NCBI GenBank assembly: GCA_943787575.1 | Contig: CALSMY010000003.1 | Span: 62,001-126,000 of the forward strand | Direction of reading: 5' to 3' | Length of the DNA stretch: 64,000 bases | Source of the DNA: an uncultured Opitutales bacterium | GTDB lineage: Bacteria > Verrucomicrobiota > Verrucomicrobiia > Opitutales > Seribacteraceae | In this document: positions 19,570-27,523 of the stretch, piece after piece | Position numbering within the stretch: position 1 is the stretch's first letter | Layout: every line of letters starts with the position of its first letter | Made by a program: the position numbers and the translations under genes | Notes under the pieces: generated by a model | The model's input: the letters and a program-made list of their open reading frames with translations, nothing else | What the model was told of the DNA's origin: nothing | Databases searched by the model: none

Positions 19570-20201
19570 TCCGACACCTCCTGTTTGTTGGTCTCTTGAA
19601 TGGTAATCGTCCCACCAATCATGTCGTGCAGACAACGGCGTTGTCGGTTAAGAAAGCAAAAAAGAAAATTCATTAATCCGGGAAGAAGGAATGGAGTAAT
19701 CAAAATGAGGGAACTTAGTCCTTTGCCTGCGGCCCGAAAGAATTGCTTGAAAGGAGAAGGTGGGAGGTCGGTTCCATCCATTCTTACGGTGCGCAATCCA
19801 AAGGTTGCTTTCCCCAGGCTTTTTCCAAAAAAGAAGCGCTCTCCGATAAAAAAATATAAGATGGGCAAAAAACAGGCCCATACCACCATGGCCATGAGCA
19901 TTTCATAGGTTTCAGGAGAAAGTCCGGATTGATCAATAAATCGAGACATTTCTTCTGAATTCATCTGATTTTCCTGGGCAAGTAGGGTGGCTTGTTGGAG
20001 CAGGCTTTTAAATTCATCCTGTGTATGCTTGTCCCAAAAATTGGGCAGGAAATGAGCCATTAATTGAAGGATCAGGATGATCAAAATAAAATCCATCGCA
20101 AACGCGATCGTGCGTTTGAGCAAAGGAGCTGGCTCGAGGCTGGCGGTTTGGTTTGTCTCTTCTTCCTCGTCATCGAGGGTGCGGGTGGGGGATTCGTTCA
20201 T
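19566..20201 (-). CDS. RDD family membrane protein
   Basis: 211 residues. After an acidic N-terminus (DDEEEETNQ), the RDD-type segment LLKRTIAFAMDFILIILIL opens the first helix, a second hydrophobic span lies near 108-125, and KSLGKATFGLRTVRMDG followed by CLHDMIGGTITI completes the family pattern. Function unknown; RDD proteins are often proposed to be ion transporters. Its ATG overlaps the folD stop by 4 bases and its stop overlaps proC. Confidence 0.82.
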   Translation of the reverse strand: MNESPTRTLDDEEEETNQTASLEPAPLLKRTIAFAMDFILIILILQLMAHFLPNFWDKHTQDEFKSLLQQATLLAQENQMNSEEMSRFIDQSGLSPETYEMLMAMVVWACFLPILYFFIGERFFFGKSLGKATFGLRTVRMDGTDLPPSPFKQFFRAAGKGLSSLILITPFLLPGLMNFLFCFLNRQRRCLHDMIGGTITIQETNKQEVSE

Positions 20202-21079
20202 TCAGGCTGTGTTAAGCTTTGTTCGAAGGCTTGAACCGTATTAGCCATGAGCATGGCTACGGTCATCGGGCCAACCCCTCCGGGTACCGGTGTGATATGA
20301 GAGGTCTTGGGGGCCACTTGTTCAAAATCAACATCACCCACCAAGCGGTAACCCGATTTGCGGGAACTGTCTTCAATGCGATTGATTCCCACATCAATTA
20401 CGGCACATCCAGGCTTGATCATATCTGCAGTTACAAAGTTTGGCTTCCCTATGGCGGCGATGAGTAGATCCGCCTCCCGGGTATGGGCTGGCAGGTTGTG
20501 GGTTCTGGAATGGCAAAATGTGACTGTGGCATTGCCAGGTATCGAACGGTTAAGCAGTAACATGCCAATAGGTTTTCCCACAATTAAACTGCGGCCTAAT
20601 ACGACCACCCGTTTACCTGCTGTTTCAATGTCTGTACGCTTAATTAGTTCAATAATGCCGGCGGGTGTGCAGGATCGGAAAGCATCGGGTTGTTCCTGGC
20701 AAAGTTTTCCCAGGTTTACTGCGTTAAATCCATCCACATCTTTGGCGGGTGATACCCGGTTAAATATCTGAACATCATTAATATGAAGGGGGAGGGGGGC
20801 CTGCACCAAGATGCCGTGCACTGAGATATCACCGTTTAAACGGTCAATTTCCGCAAGCAATTGATTTTCAGATATGGTGGCGGGAAATACGAGTAACCTG
20901 GCATCGATACCTAATGAAGCTGCGGTTTTTTCCTTTTTCTTAACATAAGAGATGGATGCTGGATCATCCCCTACACGGACAAAAGTTACGCAGGGCTTTC
21001 CGTATTCAAATGCAGAAATTCTGCTTTGTAGTTCGTCCAAGACTTCCTGGGCAATTTGGTTGCCATCGATCAATTCCAT
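20198..21079 (-). CDS. folD: bifunctional methylenetetrahydrofolate dehydrogenase/cyclohydrolase
   Basis: 293 residues with FolD landmarks: the catalytic Lys region SYVKKKEKTAASLGI, VHGILVQAPLPLHI, PAKDVDGFNAVNLGKL, CTPAGIIELI, VVLGRSLIVGKPIGMLLL and the C-terminal HITPVPGGVGPMTVAMLM. It catalyses the NADP-dependent oxidation of 5,10-methylene-THF and hydrolysis of methenyl-THF to 10-formyl-THF, feeding purine synthesis. It is the first gene of the overlapping folD-RDD-proC-hldD unit. Confidence 0.95.
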   Translation of the reverse strand: MELIDGNQIAQEVLDELQSRISAFEYGKPCVTFVRVGDDPASISYVKKKEKTAASLGIDARLLVFPATISENQLLAEIDRLNGDISVHGILVQAPLPLHINDVQIFNRVSPAKDVDGFNAVNLGKLCQEQPDAFRSCTPAGIIELIKRTDIETAGKRVVVLGRSLIVGKPIGMLLLNRSIPGNATVTFCHSRTHNLPAHTREADLLIAAIGKPNFVTADMIKPGCAVIDVGINRIEDSSRKSGYRLVGDVDFEQVAPKTSHITPVPGGVGPMTVAMLMANTVQAFEQSLTQPE

Positions 21080-21172
21080 GACCCGGGAGAGTTCGTAAGA
21101 GGTCTAGCAGGTTGAATCAATTCGAAAGGCGCAGCACTCGTGCCCGTATGACCAATTCGTCTGATCCTTCCT

Positions 21173-21727
21173 CTACAGGTTCAGCATACCGAGAACATTG
21201 ATCTGCTGGTCAGTAAATTGCTGGGGGTCGACGGCTTTTAATTGATCAACATCAATAAATGCGAGTCTTTTCCCTTTTGAGTTTTCCAATTGGTAAGGAA
21301 AGTCGTAAGCGAAGCCGAGTTTGCGAGGTTTAAAAACAAGAGTGCCTTCAAAGTTTCGAACAATTCGTGTAGCTGGTTTATTTTTGGGAGGATCCAGGGG
21401 AAGGGTGTTCGGATCGGGTTTTACCTGTTCGGTCTCCAAGGGGTCAAGTTCGTCAATTCTCGAACTCCCTGAGTCATTTGAATTGCTTGACGATTCAGTT
21501 TGTTGCAATGGATCACCCGAGTTTTCAATGGTTGTTTGAACTGGTTTATCATTCCATCTTTCTCTCCCCACCACCACGGGCTCAACTTCAGGAGCGCCGG
21601 CATTGAAAGCCTCACCTAGGCTGGGGGAATCCCCTTGGGCGGGTTGTCCAAATGCAGAAGAAAAAGAAAGCAGGGAAACCGCCATTCCCCCGATGATTTT
21701 GGTATTGTATAAATTAAAATTTCCCAT
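21173..21727 (-). CDS. hypothetical secreted protein
   Basis: About 184 residues from ATG 21727 (MGNFNLYNTKIIGGMAVSLLSFSSAFGQ), a clear signal peptide. The middle (about 30-110) is Ser/Asn/Asp/Pro-rich and probably disordered; the C-terminal 70 residues are ordered (FEGTLVFKPRKLGFAYDFPY, LAFIDVDQLKAVDPQQFTDQQ). I recognise no family. The gene lies 10 bases after the rluB-like gene and is probably co-transcribed. Confidence 0.6.
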   Translation of the reverse strand: MGNFNLYNTKIIGGMAVSLLSFSSAFGQPAQGDSPSLGEAFNAGAPEVEPVVVGRERWNDKPVQTTIENSGDPLQQTESSSNSNDSGSSRIDELDPLETEQVKPDPNTLPLDPPKNKPATRIVRNFEGTLVFKPRKLGFAYDFPYQLENSKGKRLAFIDVDQLKAVDPQQFTDQQINVLGMLNL

Positions 21728-21737
21728 GGCTATGAAT

Positions 21738-22508
21738 TTAGGAAATTTGCTTGGGAAAGAGCAAATCAATTTCTGAATCTTTTAAATCTCTGTAGGTGCC
21801 AAGGGGTAACTTACCCAACCTCAAACCTCCGATGCTGGTGCGCCGTAATTTTTTTACCTTGTAGCGATACCGCCCCATACACCTTCTAATTTCGCGTTTC
21901 TTGCCGTGCCCCATTGTAATTTCAAGCTTGGTTGATCCCACAGGGTTTCCTGCCTTGGCACGAATTTCGTCGAGCTGTAAAAAATCCCCGTCATCCTCAA
22001 ACCCTGCAAGCATGGCTTGAAAGGCATCCTGTTCGAGAGGCTGATTAATTTCCACTTTGTATTTTTTTCGGACTTTTTGGGATGGGTGAGTAAGTCGATG
22101 AGCTAGTTTACCATCATTGGTTAAGATAACCAGTCCTTCGCTCTCTAAATCCAGTCGTCCCGCGCAAAACAGGCGGATGTTGCGGTGTCGAGTTTCAAGC
22201 AATTCAAAAATAAGGCGTTCTGCATGGGGGTCGTCATTCGAGCAGGTAAACCCCTTGGGCTTATTGACCATAAAGATGGTTGGCTTGATGAATTTTGCCT
22301 GAATTCTTTTCTGGCCCACTTTTACAACATCGCGTTCAGGATTTACCCGTTCACCCAGTTTGGCCAACTCTCCATTTATGGAAACTTGGCCGTCTTTAAT
22401 CAATTGTTCCCCCGCCCGTCGCGAGCAGATTCCAGAATCGGCAAGAAACTTTTGAAGCTTGGGATGAGGAGGTGTGGTCTTGGAGGATTGGTTTGTGTTC
22501 TTGGACAT
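21738..22508 (-). CDS. rluB: 23S rRNA/16S rRNA pseudouridine synthase, RluB/RsuA family
   Basis: 256 residues from ATG 22508. An S4 RNA-binding domain comes first (KLQKFLADSGICSRRAGEQLIKDGQVSING), then the RsuA-type catalytic domain with the Asp motif FCAGRLDLESEGLVILTNDG and the C-terminal GKKREIRRCMGRYRYKVKKLRRTSIGGL. These enzymes isomerise specific uridines in rRNA; RluB (U2605 of 23S) is the nearest match, but RluE/F/RsuA are possible. Confidence 0.87.
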   Translation of the reverse strand: MSKNTNQSSKTTPPHPKLQKFLADSGICSRRAGEQLIKDGQVSINGELAKLGERVNPERDVVKVGQKRIQAKFIKPTIFMVNKPKGFTCSNDDPHAERLIFELLETRHRNIRLFCAGRLDLESEGLVILTNDGKLAHRLTHPSQKVRKKYKVEINQPLEQDAFQAMLAGFEDDGDFLQLDEIRAKAGNPVGSTKLEITMGHGKKREIRRCMGRYRYKVKKLRRTSIGGLRLGKLPLGTYRDLKDSEIDLLFPKQIS

Positions 22509-22595
22509 GTGCAAAACTTGATGTTGCCTAATTACTACGAATCCATCATTTATCGGAAACAGTCAATAACAGGGATGGGAACCTGAATATTTTTC

Positions 22596-23345
22596 ATGAA
22601 CGAAGAAACAGATAGAATTAAGGTTGCGGTTGTTACCGGTGCAGGTCGGGGAATCGGTCGCGGAATTGCCGAGGCATTGGCCCGCGATGGCATGAGAGTC
22701 ATTTGCGTGAGTAAGTCAGAAGCCTCCTGTGGTGCAGCAGCTGAATCAATCAGGGAATCCGGCGGGCTGGCTGATGCATTAGCCGTGGATGTCTCTTCAG
22801 GCGAGCAAATCCGCCAAGCTAGTGAAAAACTGCTTGAAGAACATGGACATGTTGAGGTTTTAGTAAATAACGCAGGGATTACCCGCGATAATTTGCTCTT
22901 TCGTATGGAAGAGGATGACTGGAACTCAGTAGTTAATACGAATTTATCCAGCTGTTTCCATTGGATTAAAGCCCTCGGTCGTCCCATGACTCGGAAACGC
23001 TGGGGACGAATTGTCAATGTTGCATCGGTGGTCGGTTTGACTGGTAATGCTGGGCAGGCTAATTATTCAGCAGCCAAGGCGGGTATGGTCGGTTTGACTA
23101 AAAGCCTAGCACGTGAATTTGCCGCCCGTTCTGTAACAGTAAACGCCATCGCTCCAGGGTTTATTGATACTGATATGACTTCAGAATTGGACGAACGTGT
23201 GAAGGAAGGTGCTTTGGCTACCATTCCTCTTAAACGATTCGGACAGGTTTCCGACATTGCCGAAATGGCAGCTTTTTTATGTTCTGACAAAGCCTCCTAC
23301 ATCACCGGACAAGTTTTTACGGTTGACGGCGGGATGGTGATGTGA
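22596..23345 (+). CDS. fabG: 3-oxoacyl-ACP reductase
   Basis: 249 residues of a classical SDR: VTGAGRGIGRGIAEAL cofactor loop, LVNNAGITRDN, catalytic Ser in NVASVVGLTGNAGQ with YSAAK, and the C-terminal CSDKASYITGQVFTVDGGM. It carries out the NADPH-dependent reduction of 3-ketoacyl-ACP in fatty-acid elongation. The order fabG-acpP-fabF is the usual housekeeping arrangement. Divergent from rluB. Confidence 0.92.
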   Translation: MNEETDRIKVAVVTGAGRGIGRGIAEALARDGMRVICVSKSEASCGAAAESIRESGGLADALAVDVSSGEQIRQASEKLLEEHGHVEVLVNNAGITRDNLLFRMEEDDWNSVVNTNLSSCFHWIKALGRPMTRKRWGRIVNVASVVGLTGNAGQANYSAAKAGMVGLTKSLAREFAARSVTVNAIAPGFIDTDMTSELDERVKEGALATIPLKRFGQVSDIAEMAAFLCSDKASYITGQVFTVDGGMVM

Positions 23346-23385
23346 AGAAAAACTTTCATTAATACCTAACCAAACTTAATTCATT

Positions 23386-23628
23386 ATGTCCGACAAAAGC
23401 GCCGATCGCGTAAAGAAAATCATTGTTAGCCAGCTCAACGTCAGCGAAGAGCAAGTTACTCCGGAGGCCAGCTTTATTGATGACCTTGGAGCCGACTCAC
23501 TTGACCAAGTCGAATTGGTCATGGCTTTGGAAGAAGAATTTGGTAACGAGATACCTGAGGATGATGCCGAAAAGCTTCAGACCGTGGGATCAGTTATCGA
23601 ATATGTTGAGAAAAATCTTTCTTCCTAA
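23386..23628 (+). CDS. acpP: acyl carrier protein (fatty-acid synthesis)
   Basis: 80 residues, acidic, with the 4'-phosphopantetheine attachment Ser in [22 protein letters not shown]. Typical AcpP length and a C-terminal [12 protein letters not shown] helix. Encoded between fabG and fabF, 40 bases after fabG. A second, divergent ACP lies at 29001-29261. Confidence 0.95.
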   Translation: MSDKSADRVKKIIVSQLNVSEEQVTPEASFIDDLGADSLDQVELVMALEEEFGNEIPEDDAEKLQTVGSVIEYVEKNLSS

Positions 23629-23693
23629 TATTCCTTTAACTTTACAATGAAGTTCGGTCATCTCGAGCCGACTTTACTTATATTTTTTTCCAC

Positions 23694-24935
23694 ATGACCC
23701 GTGTAGTTGTAACAGGAATGGGGGTTGTTTCCTCCATCGGTAACGATTTAGATAGTTACTGGACCAGCCTGAAGGCAGGTAAGTCTGGAATTACCACTCC
23801 AACGAGTTTCGACTGTTCTGACATTGCCAGCAAGGTTGCTTCCGAAATCAAGGATTTTAATCCCGAAGATTTTATGGACCCCAAAGAGGCAAGAAGGAAT
23901 GACCGCTACGCTCAACTTGCCCTCGCCGCAACTCATGGTGCACTCAAAGATGCCAACCTAACTCGTGAGGAATTGGTGCCTAAACGCACTGGCGTACTTG
24001 TGGGTTCAGGAATTGGTGGAATGGATACTATCGAGAAACAAATGACTACCTTGATTGAGCGGGGACCTCGCCGGGTTTCTCCGTTCATGATTCCTTCTTT
24101 AATTGCCAATATTGCCGGTGGAATTATTGCGATTGATCTAGGTGCCAAAGGACCGAATTTTTCGGTGGTCAGTGCTTGTGCATCTGGATCTCATGCAATT
24201 GGTGAGGCTTTTGAAATGATTCGCCGAGGAGCAGCTGATGTTATTTTTGCCGGTGGGAGTGAAGCCGCGGTTACCCGTATCGGATTTGCCGGTTTTTCAT
24301 CGATGAAAGCAATGAGTACCAAATTTAACGATGATCCAAGCCGTGCATCTCGTCCCTTCGATAAAAACCGGGATGGTTTTGTGATGGGAGAGGGTTCTGG
24401 AGTTCTGGTTCTTGAAACTTTAGAGAATGCACAAAAGCGTGGTGCCCGTATCTATGCAGAACTTATTGGTTATGCCGCAACCTGCGATGCCTTCCATGTA
24501 ACCACCCCGGATACTTCCAGTGAGTCTCTTACAGAATGTATGAACTTGGCCCTTGATCAGGCGAAATTGGAAAGAAATTCGGTGAATTATGTGAATGCTC
24601 ATGGTACATCGACTCCTTACAATGACCGTTCGGAGACCACGGCTTTAAAAAATGTATTTTCGGATTACGCCAAGAATGGATTGATGGTAAGTTCCACAAA
24701 ATCCATGACCGGGCACCTACTTGGTGCAGCCGGTGCCATTGAGGCTGCTGCCTGTTGCAAGGCAATTGAGGACGGCGTGGTTCCTCCCACCATTAATTAC
24801 GAGGAGCCCGATCCAGACTGCGATTTGGATTATGTACCCAATGAAGCACGCGAAGCGACAGTGAATGTGGCGATGAGTAACAATTCTGGTTTTGGAGGGC
24901 ACAACGCCTCACTTATTTTTCGTAACTTTAATTAA
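23694..24935 (+). CDS. fabF: 3-oxoacyl-ACP synthase II
   Basis: 413 residues with the full KAS II triad: nucleophile in VVSACASGSHAIGEA, His in VNAHGTSTPYND and His in KSMTGHLLGAAGAIEAA. The N-terminal RVVVTGMGVVSSIGND and C-terminal NVAMSNNSGFGGHNASLIF are standard. It condenses acyl-ACP with malonyl-ACP. A T8 run follows the stop but I see no good hairpin. Confidence 0.95.
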   Translation: MTRVVVTGMGVVSSIGNDLDSYWTSLKAGKSGITTPTSFDCSDIASKVASEIKDFNPEDFMDPKEARRNDRYAQLALAATHGALKDANLTREELVPKRTGVLVGSGIGGMDTIEKQMTTLIERGPRRVSPFMIPSLIANIAGGIIAIDLGAKGPNFSVVSACASGSHAIGEAFEMIRRGAADVIFAGGSEAAVTRIGFAGFSSMKAMSTKFNDDPSRASRPFDKNRDGFVMGEGSGVLVLETLENAQKRGARIYAELIGYAATCDAFHVTTPDTSSESLTECMNLALDQAKLERNSVNYVNAHGTSTPYNDRSETTALKNVFSDYAKNGLMVSSTKSMTGHLLGAAGAIEAAACCKAIEDGVVPPTINYEEPDPDCDLDYVPNEAREATVNVAMSNNSGFGGHNASLIFRNFN

Positions 24936-24968
24936 TCTGTTTTTTTTCCGGTTGATACCTAAATTCGC

Positions 24969-24996
24969 TTGCTCCAAACGAAAGGTCGGGTATTTT
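24969..24996 (+). promoter_or_regulatory. weak candidate promoter for tRNA-Arg
   Basis: TTGCTC at 24969-24974 and TATTTT at 24991-24996 are 16 bases apart and place a start about 10 bases before the tRNA. Matches to consensus are poor. Confidence 0.25.
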
Positions 24997-25011
24997 AAAT
25001 CTTTGGCAATT

Positions 25012-25089
<78 letters not shown>

Positions 25090-25251
25090 CTTTTAAGCTT
25101 CTAATTAAAGAATGCTTTAGGCCATACAAAGCCATTGTAAAGTACCTAAATTGATAAAAATACGAATAGGGAAGAAGGTTCGAATGAGAATAAAATTGCA
25201 TTCTCGCCACCGGTATTACCAGTAAGGCGTGTGCGAATTTGGAAAGAGTGG

Positions 25252-26667
25252 TTATTCCTTGTCTGATTTTTCAACATCAGCTTTAGGCTGAGGTTTTTCT
25301 TCTTCATTTTCCTTTTTTAAACTTTCCTGATCTTTAGAAGTTGAATCGTTTGAAGAACTGGAATCTTTGGATTGTTCGGGTGCCTTACTTGACTCTTCGT
25401 TTTTGCTCTCGCCATCAGTATCTGAAGCTTTCTGGGAATCTTTGGTTTCGGAAGAGACATCACTGTTTTTCTTGTCTGACTCACCCTTGTCGGTAGTTGG
25501 AGTTTCTTTACCTGAACTTGTCTTTGAAGATTCGTCCTTTTTTTCTGACTTCTCTGTCTTTAAATCCTTAGAGATAGAGCCTGGTTTACTGTCATCGCCT
25601 TTGTTTAATTCTTTATTGTTCCCTGAAGATTTATCATTTGATGTGTCTTTGCTAGGTACTCCCTCGGCTTTTGGTTTAGAAGCAGATGATTTGGAATCCT
25701 TGGGGGGGGTGGTTTTCTTAGAATCATTCCTAGATTCATCGTCCAAGGACTCACGCTTGGAAGCTTTTTTCAAAACAGCTGCTTTTTTGGCAGCATCTCG
25801 AGCTGCTTGTGCCGCCATTTCCTTGCGGGCAGTTATAAAGGATACCACGCAAAGAATTACATAAATGAGAAGTAATCCGGCAGATAGAAGCATGGTGGTG
25901 GGCTTTAAGCTGGAGGCTTCGTAAATCAGGTAGGGTTCACTGCGCCACCAACTCATTTCAGCAAATGCACCAAAGACCATTTTGGCTATGGAAAGAAAAC
26001 CCAGCAAAGCAATGAGGACAGCAACATGCATGATGTGCTTTTTGGCATTGGGTGCCTTATCAGCAGCGATTGCCAATAAAATTAAAATTAAACCGATAAT
26101 ACCTGGAATAAAAGCAGTCCAACTTTTACCAAATTCTAGAGATTCTCCTGCTTCGGGTGCATCGATAACGTTTTCCCAGTTGTTTGAGGTTAGGGTGACT
26201 GGGCCATCTACTCCTCCCATATTGTTGTAAATAAAACGGATTTTGGCTTTATCTACACCTATTTCTGCCCATGGGATAGACTGGTATTTTTCCGTTCCGG
26301 CATTACTATAATTTTCGGATTCCTGAAGCATGCCTTTTAAGGTTTCGCCAGTGGAACTGGCATACCAAAAGGACTTGGGTTCACCCTCCATTCTTCCAGA
26401 CGAACGGGCATAGTTGTCAGCGTTTATTTGTTTAGCATGACCTTCATTAACTTTATGAACGATCCACCAAACATTTTCACCTGCAGAATCATCGCAGGGC
26501 ATAAAGTCGAGTAGTACATCTTGGTCTCCATCAGAGAGTACATATTCGGCGTCACTTGCCCAAGGACCTTCAAGTTTAATTGAAAGACTGGGGTCTTGAG
26601 CTAGATAACCGACTAAACCGGTTAGGATGAGGATTCCTCCGAGAATAAACGATGGTACTTTTAACAT
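25252..26667 (-). CDS. membrane protein with long Ser/Lys/Asp-rich disordered tail
   Basis: 471 residues, no family recognised. Helix 1 at about 4-22 (SFILGGILILTGLVGYLA), a periplasmic-type ordered domain at about 25-175 (SLSIKLEGPWASDAEYV, FWYASSTGETL, RFIYNNMGGVDGP), then three further transmembrane helices (about 183-203, 212-233 and 255-280). After a basic AARDAAKKAAVLKKASKRE segment, about 180 residues are almost only Ser, Lys, Asp, Glu, Thr and Pro. The tail is probably cytoplasmic and disordered. Codons in the tail vary, so it is not a DNA microsatellite. Confidence 0.6.
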   Translation of the reverse strand: MLKVPSFILGGILILTGLVGYLAQDPSLSIKLEGPWASDAEYVLSDGDQDVLLDFMPCDDSAGENVWWIVHKVNEGHAKQINADNYARSSGRMEGEPKSFWYASSTGETLKGMLQESENYSNAGTEKYQSIPWAEIGVDKAKIRFIYNNMGGVDGPVTLTSNNWENVIDAPEAGESLEFGKSWTAFIPGIIGLILILLAIAADKAPNAKKHIMHVAVLIALLGFLSIAKMVFGAFAEMSWWRSEPYLIYEASSLKPTTMLLSAGLLLIYVILCVVSFITARKEMAAQAARDAAKKAAVLKKASKRESLDDESRNDSKKTTPPKDSKSSASKPKAEGVPSKDTSNDKSSGNNKELNKGDDSKPGSISKDLKTEKSEKKDESSKTSSGKETPTTDKGESDKKNSDVSSETKDSQKASDTDGESKNEESSKAPEQSKDSSSSNDSTSKDQESLKKENEEEKPQPKADVEKSDKE

Positions 26668-26781
26668 CCCTAATAGGAAACTTGGTTTAGAGAAACTGGC
26701 AAGCCCGTAAAGTTGAAAATTCCGCTCGTTTAGAGGCTAATTCCTGATTATATATATTAATATCAAATTATTCTCATTAAA

Positions 26782-27066
26782 ATGATTGTAGAACCGATAA
26801 CCAAAGAAAAAACCAAGGAAGAAGTAAGCATTGATACTCCTTGGCGTGTGATTGTACTCAATGATCCCGTAAACCTGATGAATTATGTGGTGATGGTTTT
26901 TCGCAAGGTCTTGGGTTTTGATGAGAATAAGGCAACCAGACACATGCGGGAAGTCCACGAAAACGGTCGTTCTGTTGTTTGGTCTGGTAATCGGGAAAGA
27001 GCAGAAAATTATGCGTATCAATTGCAACATTGGCGCCTGCAAACCTTGTTGGAACGGGATGATTGA
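26782..27066 (+). CDS. clpS: ATP-dependent Clp protease adaptor ClpS
   Basis: 94 residues matching ClpS: PWRVIVLNDPVNLMNYVVMVF contains the N-degron pocket Asn-Asp, followed by KATRHMREVHENGRSVVW and a C-terminal helix YAYQLQHWRLQTLLERDD. ClpS delivers N-end-rule substrates to ClpAP. The next gene overlaps it by 8 bases. No clpA or clpP is nearby in the window. Confidence 0.9.
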   Translation: MIVEPITKEKTKEEVSIDTPWRVIVLNDPVNLMNYVVMVFRKVLGFDENKATRHMREVHENGRSVVWSGNRERAENYAYQLQHWRLQTLLERDD

Positions 27067-27505
27067 ATTTCGTTTGCAAATCGATTCAAGAATTACCCGG
27101 GCGGTGGTTCCTTTGATTATCAAATCTTTTTCAGAGTGTGGAAAGATAGCAGAACCAGTTTTTCCTTATCCACAAGAATCTGATCAAGAATTAATGGAGG
27201 CATGGGCCAAAAGTTTACGAGAGGACCTTGCTCAGGACCGTCAAAGGCTTGCCCGTCTGTTGAACGATTCAAAATTTGCTCATGGTTATGTTGAGATTCC
27301 CGATGAGGATACGGAACTAGTTTTGCGAGCGCTAACGGAAATTCGTTTATTTATTCGTAAATCCAACCTGGAAGCTTTTAGCGATGAAGAATTGGAGACA
27401 GGGCAGTTTGTTTTACCTCAGAAACCTCAACTTTCTCAGTCTTATTACCTTGCCTACTTAGTCTTAGCTGAAGTGCAGGAGGGCTTAATTGCCCAAGCCG
27501 CATAA
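27059..27505 (+). CDS. DUF2017 family protein coupled to ClpS
   Basis: 148 residues from ATG 27059, overlapping the clpS stop. The ORF track start at 26918 is a shadow extension through clpS. The protein is helical and acidic (LREDLAQDRQRLARLLND, DEDTELVLRALTEIRLFI, QSYYLAYLVLAEVQEGLIAQ). The position directly after clpS matches the DUF2017 genes known from actinobacteria, so I assign it mainly on synteny and size. Function unknown, possibly linked to ClpS-dependent proteolysis. Confidence 0.6.
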   Translation: MIEFRLQIDSRITRAVVPLIIKSFSECGKIAEPVFPYPQESDQELMEAWAKSLREDLAQDRQRLARLLNDSKFAHGYVEIPDEDTELVLRALTEIRLFIRKSNLEAFSDEELETGQFVLPQKPQLSQSYYLAYLVLAEVQEGLIAQAA

Positions 27506-27523
27506 GCCGAAAAGAATACAGTA

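Noticed and set aside
22185-22586. 133-residue + ORF
   Set aside because: Antisense to the S4 and catalytic region of the pseudouridine synthase.
25367-25864. 165-residue Ser/Leu-rich ORF on the + strand
   Set aside because: Antisense to the low-complexity Ser/Lys/Asp tail; its composition is a by-product of that repeat-like sequence.
26918-27058. N-terminal extension of the DUF2017-like ORF
   Set aside because: Lies within clpS; the internal ATG at 27059 gives the usual overlap and a sensible N-terminus.
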